Below are positions 34,307 to 45,082 of a stretch of 64,000 bases of DNA, piece after piece; position 1 is the stretch's first letter; every line of letters starts with the position of its first letter. Location: contig NZ_ASWD01000001.1 in assembly GCF_000407485.1 (NCBI RefSeq), forward strand, positions 62,001 to 126,000, in the 5' to 3' direction. The translations under genes were made by a program, and so were the position numbers. The notes beneath the pieces were generated by a model that saw nothing but the letters and a program-made list of their open reading frames with translations, searched no databases and was not told the DNA's origin. Origin of the DNA: Enterococcus pallens ATCC BAA-351 (GTDB lineage: Bacteria > Bacillota > Bacilli > Lactobacillales > Enterococcaceae).

Positions 34307-35338
34307 ATGGAAAATTGGGTGGATCGGTACGTTGCCGCAGTCGTGGGACGCTTGCCGGAAAAAGAACGGGCAGAGGTTGAACGGGAATTAAAAAGCAGTA
34401 TTTATGATATGTTGTCAGACGAGCCGACAGAAGCAGAGATTAAACAAGTATTGAAGGATATGGGGTCGCCTGCTGATTTGGCGGAAGAGTATCGTCAGAA
34501 TCCACGATACTTGATTTCTCCGAAGGTTTACGATAGTTATATACGGATGCTGAAGGTGCTGGTACCGATTATTACCGTGATTGCTGTCGTAATTGGGGTT
34601 GTGACTGCAGGGATTGAAGCCTTCCAAATGACCAGCATTCAGATTAGTGAAGTTTTTCAAATGATTATTAGTCAAGGGATTAGTAGTGGGGTCTCCGCTG
34701 CGATGCAAACCTTGATTTGGGTAACGGTAGGCTATGTGATTGCCGAACGTACCGGCATGATTAGTGACAAAAAGAAAGATGAGTGGGAGCTAGAAGAACT
34801 GCCGAAGCCTCAAGCAGGAGAAATCATTCCACTGTCTGATCCAATCGGTGAAATGATTGCGTCCTTTTTCTTCTGCGGCTGGTTAGCTTTAATGGGTTTA
34901 GGCTTTGCACCATTTGTGGCCATTGGCAATGGGTCTTCGGCAATTAGTGTACCTGTTTTCAGTGACAGCTTTGCTATGAAGGTAGTACCAATAATGGTAA
35001 TTGTCGTTATTTTAACTGTGATTTCTAGTGTACAAAAGATTACTCAGCGTCGCTGGAACTCGCGGGTCTGCATATGGGTAATCATTGATAATGTAATTTC
35101 GGCGGTACTTTGGATCTTTTTATTCATGCAACAGGATATCTTCAGTCCACAGCTGATTAGCCGCTTGCAGGAGCGAGACTGGTCAACCGGGGATGTGCTG
35201 CATTATATTTCAATCGGTGATACCTTGACGATCCAAATGGTTATTTGCGGGATCATTGTGCTGGTAACAGCAATTGAGATTGGTTCAGCCATTTTCAAGA
35301 CGGCTAAGAATAGTTCGGTTCAAGCGACGGTGGCGTAA
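34307..35338 (+). CDS. HAAS/DUF1700-type membrane protein
   Basis: In this 343-residue protein, residues 1-70 form a helical HAAS-like domain (RLPEKERAEVERELKSSIYDML, LKDMGSPADLAEEYR). About six membrane helices follow. HAAS domains are found in membrane proteins paired with PadR regulators and are thought to be signalling modules. The function of the membrane part is unknown. Confidence 0.78.
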   Translation: MENWVDRYVAAVVGRLPEKERAEVERELKSSIYDMLSDEPTEAEIKQVLKDMGSPADLAEEYRQNPRYLISPKVYDSYIRMLKVLVPIITVIAVVIGVVTAGIEAFQMTSIQISEVFQMIISQGISSGVSAAMQTLIWVTVGYVIAERTGMISDKKKDEWELEELPKPQAGEIIPLSDPIGEMIASFFFCGWLALMGLGFAPFVAIGNGSSAISVPVFSDSFAMKVVPIMVIVVILTVISSVQKITQRRWNSRVCIWVIIDNVISAVLWIFLFMQQDIFSPQLISRLQERDWSTGDVLHYISIGDTLTIQMVICGIIVLVTAIEIGSAIFKTAKNSSVQATVA

Positions 35339-35345
35339 GCGGTTG

Positions 35346-35376
35346 GAGCCTTCACAGTTTGTGAAGGCTCTTTTTT
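35346..35376. terminator. terminator between convergent genes
   Basis: A perfect 10-bp stem GAGCCTTCAC/GTGAAGGCTC is followed by TTTTTT. Confidence 0.85.
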
Positions 35377-36172
35377 AATGATTGCTTAGTTGAAAAGCTT
35401 CACCAGCTGCTAGTAATTGTATCCGCTCAGGGTTGGTTACTTTACCGAAAAGCGCTTGCGGATCCCCATTGAATACATTCATTTCAGGAGCATCGACCGT
35501 TCCCCAGTGGGATAAAATCAGATCAGCAGCAGGGTATGTGTTAGCTAAAAGCACAGCATTGTCAAATCCGATATGCCATTCGTTATCGGAAAAATCAAAT
35601 AAAATGGCGTCTGGCTGCGGCATTTCCAGCTGCTCTGGCAACAGGCGGGAATCTCCAGGAATCCAAAGACTGCCGTCTGGTGTGCTGATCCAGAAGCCGC
35701 AGAAATCTTCTTGCTGGAAGACACGCGCCGCTTTTTTTCGGGCATTCTGCCAAAGATGGTCGGCGGGGGTTAAGGTAATTTCCACGGAACCATCAGTGAC
35801 GGTTTCATGAATTCCATGTCCCTTCGCCGGATACTGAAATCTTTCCCGAACCAGTTCAGCTACATAATGAGGTGCATGAACTGCTTCAGTGACTGGCAGG
35901 AGTTTTTTCAATGTGGGCAGACTATAGTGATCATTGTCAGAATGTGTTAACAGCAAGCTGTCTAAAGCTGGTACATCTTCAGCGGAGATGGGCAAATCAA
36001 TTAATAAGGGTAGATCGAAGCCTTCTAAAACGGGGTCCACCATCATACAGTAGCCGCGACTATTTAGTAAAAGTCCAGAATTGCCCAGCCAATAAAGAGA
36101 GGTCTGGTCTGATGGTTGAAAAGCTTCTGGTCCGATGGTGATCGTTTGGGGAGGTCTAGCTTGTTTTGTCAT
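35375..36172 (-). CDS. UlaG-like metallo-beta-lactamase-fold hydrolase
   Basis: This 265-residue MBL-fold enzyme has the metal-binding LLTHSDNDHYSL motif (HxxxDH type), GDSRLLPEQ and LSHWGT near the C-terminus, as in L-ascorbate-6-phosphate lactonase-like proteins. It is a single gene, divergent from a MerR regulator, with a MerR-type promoter upstream. The true substrate is unknown. Confidence 0.8.
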   Translation of the reverse strand: MTKQARPPQTITIGPEAFQPSDQTSLYWLGNSGLLLNSRGYCMMVDPVLEGFDLPLLIDLPISAEDVPALDSLLLTHSDNDHYSLPTLKKLLPVTEAVHAPHYVAELVRERFQYPAKGHGIHETVTDGSVEITLTPADHLWQNARKKAARVFQQEDFCGFWISTPDGSLWIPGDSRLLPEQLEMPQPDAILFDFSDNEWHIGFDNAVLLANTYPAADLILSHWGTVDAPEMNVFNGDPQALFGKVTNPERIQLLAAGEAFQLSNH

Positions 36173-36198
36173 GATAAGTCTCCTTTTTTGTTTTACTT

Positions 36199-36229
36199 AG
36201 TATACTAGTTAAAGTGTACTTTAAGTCAA
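36199..36229 (-). promoter_or_regulatory. MerR-type promoter with 19-bp spacer
   Basis: On the minus strand TTGACT (36229-36224) and TATACT (36204-36199) are separated by 19 bp. The spacer holds the dyad TTAAAGTACACTTTAA. Over-long spacers with a central dyad are the hallmark of MerR-activated promoters. A merR-like gene starts 80 bases away on the other strand. Confidence 0.7.
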
Positions 36230-36309
36230 GCCGATTCAAGCAATAAATTTTAGGCTGCTTTGTTATTGGCTCAGCAGGCTGTTACAATAAAGAAAACAAG
36301 GATGAAGGG

Positions 36310-36711
36310 ATGAGTAGGATGAACATATCAGAGGTAGCAGCTAAATACGACATGACTGCCGCAACGATTCGCTATTATGAAAAGCAGGGTCTAATGCCGC
36401 CAGTGACGCGCAACGCTGCTGGAGTGCGAGATTTTCAAGAGGAAGATTTGAACTGGGTGGAGTTCATCAAATGTATGAAGGATTTTGGTTTATCGATTGA
36501 TTCGCTGTCTCGTTATTCGGAATTGTATCAGATAGGTGATTCAACTTTAATAGAGCGCAAAGAAATTTTGACGAAGGAATACCAGAAGCTGTTGAAAAAA
36601 CAGGAACAAATTAATCGAACAGTGGCTAAGTTAGAATGGAAGCTGGATTTTTATGATGAAAAAATTGCTTCGACCACAATTGAGTCTGCTGGTGAGAAAG
36701 AAGTAATGTGA
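36310..36711 (+). CDS. MerR-family regulator
   Basis: This 133-residue regulator has an N-terminal winged helix (ISEVAAKYDMTAATIRYYEKQGLMPP) and a C-terminal coiled coil (about 80-118). There are no metal-binding Cys, so it belongs to the organic- or stress-sensing group. ATG 36319 (MNISEV) is an alternative start. It should activate the divergent hydrolase gene through the 19-bp-spacer promoter. Confidence 0.87.
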   Translation: MSRMNISEVAAKYDMTAATIRYYEKQGLMPPVTRNAAGVRDFQEEDLNWVEFIKCMKDFGLSIDSLSRYSELYQIGDSTLIERKEILTKEYQKLLKKQEQINRTVAKLEWKLDFYDEKIASTTIESAGEKEVM

Positions 36712-36722
36712 GGTGAAGGGCA

Positions 36723-37616
36723 ATGTATTTATTTCAACGAATTGAAGAGGCTGCCTTTAAGCAAAGCGATGCACGACGTACCATTGGCGAATTTATTCTA
36801 GAAAACCGAGAGCAGCTGCAGGACTTATCGATGGAGGAGATCGCCAAGCAAACGTTTACCTCTAAACCGACGTTGGTTCGTTTTGCCAAGTATTTTGGAT
36901 ATTCCGGTTGGAAGGAATTTATGTATGCCTTCAACCATGAGGTGGCTTACCATGACGATACGGCTTATGCCGATGTAGACCCCAATTTTCCTTTTTCGGC
37001 GGAGGAGGATACCTTGGAAATTATTGAAAGTTTGGTCAACTTAAAGATGCAGAGTATCAAGGATACTGTGTCGTTGATTGCTGCTGAGGACCTAAACAAG
37101 GCGGCAGGAATGATCCATCGCGCAGAAAATGTGGTGGTCTATGGCACTAGTCCCAATTATTATTACGGCGAGCTGTTTAAGCGTAACCTGTTAACGATCC
37201 GCAAGAAAGCCTTTATGGCGAAATCTGGCGAGAGCGGCGTAATTTCCCATTCCTTGAATCAGCGAGATTGTGCGATCATTATTTCTTATTCCGGTAACAA
37301 TCCAGATGAAAATCCATCCAGCAACGTCAAGATTCTATTGAAAAACAGAGTGCCGGTCATCAGTATTACTAGCGGCGGCAAAAATTATTTGCGGGATTAT
37401 TCGGATGTGGTGCTGAACATTTCCAGTAAAGAAAAGCTCTACTCGAAAATTGCCAATTTTGCCACCCAGGAATCCATCATGCTGATCTTAGATGCACTGT
37501 TCGCTAAGGTGTTTGCCATGAATTATGAAGAGAACAAGGCCAACAAAATTGCTAGCGCTAAGCTGTTAGAATCGCGGAGACAGGCGACGTTTAAGGATTT
37601 GGAGGAGAGGTTTTAA
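36723..37616 (+). CDS. RpiR-family regulator (SIS domain)
   Basis: This 297-residue regulator has an N-terminal RpiR helix-turn-helix (DLSMEEIAKQTFTSKPTLVRFAKYFGYSGWKEF) and a C-terminal SIS sugar-phosphate-binding domain (about 115-250; VVVYGTSPNYYYGELFKRNL). It probably controls the beta-glucoside PTS locus, from which it is separated by an AT-rich gene that looks inserted. Confidence 0.88.
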   Translation: MYLFQRIEEAAFKQSDARRTIGEFILENREQLQDLSMEEIAKQTFTSKPTLVRFAKYFGYSGWKEFMYAFNHEVAYHDDTAYADVDPNFPFSAEEDTLEIIESLVNLKMQSIKDTVSLIAAEDLNKAAGMIHRAENVVVYGTSPNYYYGELFKRNLLTIRKKAFMAKSGESGVISHSLNQRDCAIIISYSGNNPDENPSSNVKILLKNRVPVISITSGGKNYLRDYSDVVLNISSKEKLYSKIANFATQESIMLILDALFAKVFAMNYEENKANKIASAKLLESRRQATFKDLEERF

Positions 37617-37653
37617 CGAGCAACTTGAATCTTACAATTTAGGAGGAAAAGAT

Positions 37654-38727
37654 ATGATTAGATTACTTCAGCAAACATCCTTAAAAACAGTAGTAGGTAT
37701 TGATGAAGTATATAGAATTGAAAATATCGATTCTATACTAGTACCAAGAATAAAAAATTTCCTAATTAGTATGCACAATAATACAGTAAGACCTTACTTT
37801 TCTGCTAGTAAGAGGTACCACGAGTGTGAAAAAATAGATGTGATCTCTTTTTTTAGAGGATTTATCCCTAATTTTGAAGGTGATCTATTTGACGAAGAAC
37901 AATATAGAATATTGATAGCAGAATACTCCAAGAACTTTTTTGTTGTGGGCGAAAAAGGAAATGCATATCGCGAGAATGTTAACGTAGATGGAATTGATCC
38001 TTATTATAGGAATAATCCTACCGCCAATGATATAAAGGAAATTCTCGAACTAGTAAATTCAATATTAAATCGAAATGGATTTGGTTATATAGATTTGGAT
38101 AAAATTTTACGATATGCTAATGATGATATCACAGGCACATATATGTTTCTATTAAATTTAGCACATAACATTGGAGGTCAATGGGAGAATAAATGCAGAA
38201 GCCCTTTTGTATCAGCAGCTTATGGAAATAGGGGATTTAAGAAAGCATTTCAATTTGCTAATAATAGAAATAATAATGACCATTCATATATACTCTGGGG
38301 GTTTCAACACGAGGATGTAAAAGATAGATATATATTTACCAAAGAATTGTGTCAAACTTTAGGAATGATGGATGTTAATTGGTATGAAGATATACATCAT
38401 GAGATAATTATTAAAGATGGAATTTTTCCACAGAATATTTTAGGAGTATTCGTGATAGAAAATCAAACGGGTCGAAAAAATTTTATAATTAATCCATATC
38501 TATATCAACTATTTGACGCTGGTATAGAAAACGCAAGATATAATTCATCCGAATTAATTATAAAAATAAGTAGGTACGGAATTCCAATTGATCAAATAGA
38601 TTTTGATAGATGTGCTAAAGAATTAGGCTATAAATCTTATGGATATGATATTGATGATGGTTATATAAGAGCAGGCAAAATAGGTAATTATGCTAATTTA
38701 ATTTTGCCTAGAAATACCCGATTATAG
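37654..38727 (+). CDS. uncharacterised AT-rich orphan gene
   Basis: This 357-residue soluble-looking protein starts behind a strong AGGAGG site. Base and codon use differ sharply from both neighbours: AT-rich, with many ATA, AGA and AAT codons. This suggests recent acquisition between the RpiR gene and the PTS genes. The N-terminal half is rich in Asn, Tyr and Phe (FSASKRYHECEKIDVISFFRGF). No nuclease, kinase or membrane motif is evident, and no family is recognised. A solitary defence or abortive-infection gene is possible given size, composition and position, but nothing in the sequence proves it. Confidence 0.5.
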   Translation: MIRLLQQTSLKTVVGIDEVYRIENIDSILVPRIKNFLISMHNNTVRPYFSASKRYHECEKIDVISFFRGFIPNFEGDLFDEEQYRILIAEYSKNFFVVGEKGNAYRENVNVDGIDPYYRNNPTANDIKEILELVNSILNRNGFGYIDLDKILRYANDDITGTYMFLLNLAHNIGGQWENKCRSPFVSAAYGNRGFKKAFQFANNRNNNDHSYILWGFQHEDVKDRYIFTKELCQTLGMMDVNWYEDIHHEIIIKDGIFPQNILGVFVIENQTGRKNFIINPYLYQLFDAGIENARYNSSELIIKISRYGIPIDQIDFDRCAKELGYKSYGYDIDDGYIRAGKIGNYANLILPRNTRL

Positions 38728-39185
38728 TTTTCGAAATACACTTATTTAAAAACTTTAGTGGTCGAACTTTTGTACTTGAATCGACTTGTGAATTTGAAAA
38801 ATTATGATCTGATTGATCTTATATTTTAAAGGAGATCAATTCTTTACCTTCTTAGTATACGCAATTTTTATACGACTAATATTGAGCGTAATTCGTTGAA
38901 GATAAAGATCCAAACAAAAACTACGTTTGATGATGGGAAAAATTGTAAAAATTAATCAAGTTTGTGTGATGAAAAATGTATGTATACTCTCCCTTCCTCA
39001 ACCAAAACCCAAAACGCATTTCACAAAACGACTTGATTTTTCAAGTTTTGTGAAATGCGTTTCGTCTTGTCCGGAAACTATTGGAAACGTTCTCTTGCCG
39101 TGATAAAGTTCAAGTACAGACAAGCACTGAACCCACCGGTGAGATTCAAAAATAATCTGCTTGTTCCAGTGAAAGGGGTAACATC
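38728..39185. other. intergenic region before the beta-glucoside PTS
   Basis: No gene is supported. It contains a TATACT -10-like box near 38982, the long hairpin (39013-39063) and a weak cre-like site (39082-39095, TGGAAACGTTCTCT, 12 of 14). Confidence 0.45.
39013..39063. terminator. long hairpin upstream of the beta-glucoside PTS
   Basis: A 16-bp perfect outer stem (AACGCATTTCACAAAA and its complement) and an inner CTTGA/TCAAG stem are separated by a 3-base bulge. It may end the upstream transcript or attenuate the PTS operon. No BglG-type antiterminator sequence is seen. Confidence 0.5.
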
Positions 39186-41030
39186 ATGGGTAAGAACTAT
39201 CATTCGTTGGCTCGTGACATCGTGAAGAAATTGGGCGGCAAGGAAAATATTACGGAAGCCTATCATTGTCAAACACGGCTGCGTTTCAAACTAGTGGATG
39301 AAACGAAGGTGGATGTGGCAGGTTTAGAAGCTCTGGAGGGTGTAACAAAATATATTTTTAATGCTGGGGTGCATCAGGTAGTCATTGGCACCCATGTGAA
39401 GGATGTTTTTGAAGAAATTGAGAAAAATGTAGATGTGTCAGCTTCGGGGGACCCGAGCAGTGAGAAAAAGGGCCTCATGACCACCATCATCGAATTTGTG
39501 GCGGGAACGTTCCAGCCGGTGATTCCAGCCTTGTCGGGAGCCGGAATGGTGAAAGCGGTGCTGGCGCTACTAATGGTTTTCGAAGTAATTTCGGCAGATT
39601 CCCAGACGTATTACCTATTAAATATGTTTGCCGATGGGGTGTTCTACTTCCTGCCAATGATTTTGGCCTTTACGGTAGCTCAGAAATTGCGCTGTAATCC
39701 AATTTTGGCGGTATCGGTAGCGGCAATTATGCTGCATCCTAATTGGGGCGCATTGGTAACGGCGGGGGATCCTGTACAATTTTTTGATATTATTCCATTT
39801 ACCTTAGCAACTTATACAGGTTCCGTGATTCCGATTTTACTAGTGATCTTTGCGCAATCTTATGTAGAAAAATTCTTGAATCGAGTGATTCCAAAATCAG
39901 TCGAGCTGGTGTTTGTACCGATGCTGACCTTCTTGATTATGGGAACTTTGGCTTTAGCTGTATTAGGGCCAATCGGTACAGTCCTTGGCGGATATTTGGC
40001 TTCCTTCTTTACTTTCTTGAGCGTCAATGCCAGCTGGGTACCGGCAGTTTTGATCGGCGGCTTCCTGCCAATCATGGTAATGTTCGGTTTACACAATGGC
40101 GTAGCACCGCTTGGAGTTATGCAAATGGCTGAGCTTGGGTATGATAGTATTTTTGGTCCTGGCTGTGTGTGCTCTAACATCGCGCAGGCAACAGCTTCCG
40201 CAGTGGTGGCTTTCCGCACGAAGGATAAAAAATTAAAACAGCTGGCGACTTCTGGTTCGATTACTGCCTATATGGGGATTACCGAACCAACCTTGTATGG
40301 AGTGAACTTGCCAAAGAAATACCCGTTAGTGGCGGCGATGATCGGCGGGGGAGCTGGGGGCTTGTTTGCTGGTTTGACCAACACACACCGTTTTGCGACT
40401 GGTTCTTCCGGGATTCCGGCGATTCTGCTTTACATTGGCGATGATACGATGCGTTTCTTCTGGAATATCGTGATTGCGTTGATTATTTCAATGGTGGTGT
40501 CGGGTGTCCTAACCTATATTTTGAGCTTCAAGTTTGAAAAGGAGGACATTCCTGAAGTAAAAGAATTAATTTTAGAGGATACGCGGGTAATTAGTCCGAT
40601 GAAAGGAAAAATTATTCCCTTAAGTGAGGTGCATGATGAAGCCTTTGCTTCTGAGGCGTTAGGAAAAGGGTTTGCTATTGAACCGGTGGAAGGCCAGGTG
40701 GTTGCCCCCTTTGATGGCACGATTGCCGCAATTTTTCCTACTAAACATGCGATTGGGTTGGTTTCAGATACAGGAGTGGAAATTTTGATCCATGTGGGCT
40801 TGAATACGGTTGAGCTAAAAGGTCAATATTTTGAAGTGCTGGTAAATGCTGGTGATACGGTCAAAAAAGGCCAGCCATTATTGGAGGTTGACCTGAAAAA
40901 TATTCAGGCTGCCGGCTATGAAACGCAAGTACCAGTAGTGGTCACCAACAGTCCGCAATATTCATCAATCGAGACAATTACTCAAGGACCAACCGATTGT
41001 CAAGAAGATATTTTGGCGGTAAAAGTTTAA
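39186..41030 (+). CDS. beta-glucoside PTS transporter, EIIBCA
   Basis: This 614-residue permease imports and phosphorylates beta-glucosides. The EIIB domain (1-90) has phospho-Cys28 in YHCQTRLRF. The EIIC domain (about 105-450) has roughly ten helices and GITEPTLYGVN. The EIIA domain (about 480-605) has the IHVGLNTVELKG active-site His region. Length and B-C-A order are normal for BglF-type transporters. The adjacent GH1 enzyme would split the imported phospho-sugar. Confidence 0.93.
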   Translation: MGKNYHSLARDIVKKLGGKENITEAYHCQTRLRFKLVDETKVDVAGLEALEGVTKYIFNAGVHQVVIGTHVKDVFEEIEKNVDVSASGDPSSEKKGLMTTIIEFVAGTFQPVIPALSGAGMVKAVLALLMVFEVISADSQTYYLLNMFADGVFYFLPMILAFTVAQKLRCNPILAVSVAAIMLHPNWGALVTAGDPVQFFDIIPFTLATYTGSVIPILLVIFAQSYVEKFLNRVIPKSVELVFVPMLTFLIMGTLALAVLGPIGTVLGGYLASFFTFLSVNASWVPAVLIGGFLPIMVMFGLHNGVAPLGVMQMAELGYDSIFGPGCVCSNIAQATASAVVAFRTKDKKLKQLATSGSITAYMGITEPTLYGVNLPKKYPLVAAMIGGGAGGLFAGLTNTHRFATGSSGIPAILLYIGDDTMRFFWNIVIALIISMVVSGVLTYILSFKFEKEDIPEVKELILEDTRVISPMKGKIIPLSEVHDEAFASEALGKGFAIEPVEGQVVAPFDGTIAAIFPTKHAIGLVSDTGVEILIHVGLNTVELKGQYFEVLVNAGDTVKKGQPLLEVDLKNIQAAGYETQVPVVVTNSPQYSSIETITQGPTDCQEDILAVKV

Positions 41031-41051
41031 GACAAGGGAGAGGTAAAATAA

Positions 41052-42500
<1,449 letters not shown>

Positions 42501-42510
42501 GCTAACAGGC

Positions 42511-42539
42511 AAAAAGAATGGTTGAGTCCATTCTTTTTG
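42511..42539 (+). terminator. terminator after GH1 gene
   Basis: A perfect AAAAAGAATGG/CCATTCTTTTT stem carries its own T run. Confidence 0.75.
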
Positions 42540-42564
42540 GTGTTTATCAGAAAGGATTGTTTGC

Positions 42565-43167
42565 ATGGAAAAAACCTTGTATCTAGTGCGTCATGGGGAA
42601 ACGCTGTTCAATGCCCAACATAAAATCCAAGGCTGGTGTGATTCACCTTTAACTAAGCGAGGAATCCAGCAGGCAAAAATAGCTGGACAGTATTTTCGCT
42701 GGTCGGGAATTACGTTCGATCAAGCCTACTGCTCGACCTCAGAACGAACCGCGGATACATTGGAACAGATTACTTCTCAGCCCTACACTCGCTTAAAAGG
42801 ACTCAAGGAATGGCACTTTGGTCAACTGGAGGGTGAAAGCGAGACACTAAATCCAGCGCTGCCATACCAAGATTTTTTTGTGAAATTTGGTGGTGAGGAA
42901 GAAAAAGCTTTTCAGAAGCGAGCTGTCGATACCTGCAATGACTTGATGCAGCAAAGAGGAAACACCATTTTAGTGGTGACTCACGGAGCTTTTTGTGGTC
43001 AGTTCCGTAAGTTTTGGGACAGGTACAGTCGGCCTGAGTACCGGACAAATCAGCAGAGTCGTCAAATTGGTAATTGCTGCATATTTAAATATGAGTATCA
43101 CGAGAAACGATTTGCATTATGTGAGATAATCAATCATGAGGAGCAGGTCAAACGAATGAAAGGATGA
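42565..43167 (+). CDS. histidine phosphatase (phosphoglycerate-mutase-like)
   Basis: This 200-residue enzyme has the catalytic YLVRHGETLFN motif (His11) and the second His in VVTHGAF. The GWCDSPLTKRG segment is typical of small broad-specificity phosphatases rather than true phosphoglycerate mutase. It sits after a terminator and probably has its own promoter. Confidence 0.87.
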   Translation: MEKTLYLVRHGETLFNAQHKIQGWCDSPLTKRGIQQAKIAGQYFRWSGITFDQAYCSTSERTADTLEQITSQPYTRLKGLKEWHFGQLEGESETLNPALPYQDFFVKFGGEEEKAFQKRAVDTCNDLMQQRGNTILVVTHGAFCGQFRKFWDRYSRPEYRTNQQSRQIGNCCIFKYEYHEKRFALCEIINHEEQVKRMKG

Positions 43168-43172
43168 GTAAG

Positions 43173-44153
43173 ATGGATTATGTAAAATTAGGCAATACCG
43201 GCATGGATGTGTCGCGGATTTGTTTAGGCAGTATGAGCTTTGGTGATCCAAAGAACTGGATTCATCAATGGGTGCTGGAGGAGGACGAAAGCCGGCCGTT
43301 GATTCAGCGCGCATTGGATTTAGGCATCAACTTTTTTGACACGGCCAATGTATATTCGTTAGGTCGCAGCGAAGAAATCCTGGGCAAAGCGCTGAAGGAT
43401 TTTGCTAAACGGGATGAAATTGTGCTAGCTACCAAGGTGCACCAGAAAATGTTCGACGGTCCTAATGGGCAAGGCTTATCTCGCAAGGCTATCATGTCCC
43501 AAATCGATCAAAGCTTGAAACGCCTGCAAACCGACTACGTAGATCTGTATATTATTCACCGCTGGGACCCGTTTACCCCGATCGAAGAAACGATGGAGGC
43601 GCTGCACGATGTTGTCAAAGCAGGCAAAGCGCGCTACATTGGGGCTTCGGCCATGTATGCCTATCAATTTCAAAAAGCTAATCACGTGGCGGAACTGAAC
43701 GGCTGGACAAAATTCGTTTCGATGCAAAATCATTTAAATCTGATTTATCGGGAAGAAGAGCGGGAGATGATCCCGTATTGTCAGTCAGAAAACATTGCGT
43801 TAACCCCTTATAGTCCGATGGCTTCTGGGCGTTTGGTTCGAGACCGTACGGCGGCAACTTCCCGCAGCACCACTGACCAAGCCCAAAAAGCCAAGTACGA
43901 TGAAACAGCGGAGATGGATCAAGTCATTATCGATCGAGTGGCCGAGCTGGCGGAAAGATACGACACTAGCCGAGTAAACATCGCTTTAGGCTGGCTGCTG
44001 CAAAAAGAAATCGTCGCCGCCCCAGTCATTGGCGCTACCAAAATGAGTCACATTGAAAGTGCCGTTGCAGCCGTTGACTTCAAGCTCACACCGGAAGATG
44101 TTGCTTACTTGGAGGAACCGTATATTCCCCATAAAATTGTAGGACATTCTTAA
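43173..44153 (+). CDS. aldo/keto reductase
   Basis: This 326-residue NADPH-dependent reductase has FFDTANVYSLGRSEE (catalytic Asp-Tyr), Lys in LATKVH, His in YIIHRWD, and a C-terminal APVIGATKMSHI cofactor-binding segment. ATG 43173 is preferred because GAAAGGATGA lies seven bases upstream. ATG 43164 overlaps the previous stop. The substrate is unknown. Confidence 0.9.
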   Translation: MDYVKLGNTGMDVSRICLGSMSFGDPKNWIHQWVLEEDESRPLIQRALDLGINFFDTANVYSLGRSEEILGKALKDFAKRDEIVLATKVHQKMFDGPNGQGLSRKAIMSQIDQSLKRLQTDYVDLYIIHRWDPFTPIEETMEALHDVVKAGKARYIGASAMYAYQFQKANHVAELNGWTKFVSMQNHLNLIYREEEREMIPYCQSENIALTPYSPMASGRLVRDRTAATSRSTTDQAQKAKYDETAEMDQVIIDRVAELAERYDTSRVNIALGWLLQKEIVAAPVIGATKMSHIESAVAAVDFKLTPEDVAYLEEPYIPHKIVGHS

Positions 44154-44160
44154 AAACAAG

Positions 44161-44204
44161 AAATCCCTTCGCATCGAGTTTTCATGATGTGAAGGGATTT
44201 TTTT
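44161..44204 (+). terminator. terminator after aldo/keto reductase
   Basis: A 15-bp stem with one mismatch (AAATCCCTTC... with ...GAAGGGATTT) is followed by a T run. Confidence 0.85.
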
Positions 44205-44313
44205 GTAAAAAAATTTCTTTAGTGGATCGTGCACGTGTTCCCATTCTCTGCTTGAACAATTTTCCTGTTGCTTTCTTTCTTTAACGGAAGATTTAACGGA
44301 ATGGAGGAAGAAT

Positions 44314-44511
44314 ATGAAACAAGTATATAAACTTGAAGATTTCAATGGTGCCGATGGAGGAACACTTACTTTGCACACTGAGGGTGAAAACAATTTGTTA
44401 ATGCTAAGTGCTGAGAGAGGCGAGGAACAAGTTAGTGTTTATGTGACGATCGATAGTCTGAAAGAGATGATTGTGGCTTTAGAATCAAAGGAAAGAGAAC
44501 CTCATGATTAA
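44314..44511 (+). CDS. small 65-aa protein
   Basis: This short acidic soluble protein (MKQVYKLEDFNGADGG) sits behind GGAGGAAGA. No family is recognised. It overlaps the following phage-like gene by eight bases, so both are probably co-translated remnants of a phage or island. Confidence 0.55.
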   Translation: MKQVYKLEDFNGADGGTLTLHTEGENNLLMLSAERGEEQVSVYVTIDSLKEMIVALESKEREPHD

Positions 44512-44677
44512 GTTGATCAAAAGGCTTATTTGTAAATATAGAGGTCATAAATTTGAGAGCTATGTATTTAGAACGGGGACATATCCATTAGACATTGAAC
44601 AAGCTGGGCATTGTACTCGTTGCGATTTTGACACTCACTCTGACGTTGATCAGTATCGTGGAAATTGTGGCGTATAG
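44504..44677 (+). CDS. DUF1660-like small phage protein
   Basis: This 57-residue protein reads MIKLIKRLICKYRGHKFES near the start and contains HCTRCDF, the CxxC and GHKF features of DUF1660-type phage proteins. The start overlaps the previous stop (ATGATTAA). A single zinc-ribbon half is visible. Confidence 0.5.
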   Translation: MIKLIKRLICKYRGHKFESYVFRTGTYPLDIEQAGHCTRCDFDTHSDVDQYRGNCGV

Positions 44678-44756
44678 CTCCAATCAAAGACCGATTGTAC
44701 TGACAAGGAAGTAGATAGTGTGGAAAGGTAGTTCATGTAATTGGGGCTATCATATA

Positions 44757-44787
44757 CAAAAAAGACAATCAACAGACTGTCTTTTAG
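44757..44787 (-). terminator. terminator of the 66-aa membrane gene
   Basis: An AAAGACA/TGTCTTT stem is followed by a T run on the minus strand. Confidence 0.6.
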
Positions 44788-44984
44788 GATTTATTTTTAA
44801 TAAATATATTGTCGTAAGAATAAACCAAAAGAACAATTCCAGTACAAGTATTGAAATCTAAAAATTTATCTTGAAATGCAAAGTAATAGAGTAATCGTAA
44901 AGCCAATGTGATTAGAGCAAAAATAAAAATAATTCTGTATAATATACGTTCCAATTTAATGGAACCATTCGTGATTTGTGGCAT
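44784..44984 (-). CDS. small two-helix membrane protein
   Basis: This 66-residue protein has two hydrophobic helices (about 13-34 and 42-58), a short basic tail and a ribosome site GGGGGG-like upstream. No family is recognised. Confidence 0.5.
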   Translation of the reverse strand: MPQITNGSIKLERILYRIIFIFALITLALRLLYYFAFQDKFLDFNTCTGIVLLVYSYDNIFIKNKS

Positions 44985-45043
44985 AAAATCCCCCCCTGTG
45001 TATTTTATTAAGTATAGAGAAATGACTAGAAAAATTCAATCAA

Positions 45044-45069
45044 ATAAAAAAGTCTCAAAATTGAGACTT
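45044..45069 (-). terminator. terminator of the 58-aa membrane gene
   Basis: An AAGTCTCAA/TTGAGACTT stem is followed on the minus strand by TTTTTTATT. Confidence 0.7.
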
Positions 45070-45082
45070 AAATAAAAATGTT

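Noticed and set aside
39013-39063. BglG/LicT-type antiterminator before the beta-glucoside PTS
   Set aside because: The hairpin lacks the conserved RAT sequence, no antiterminator gene is nearby, and an RpiR gene is the likelier regulator.
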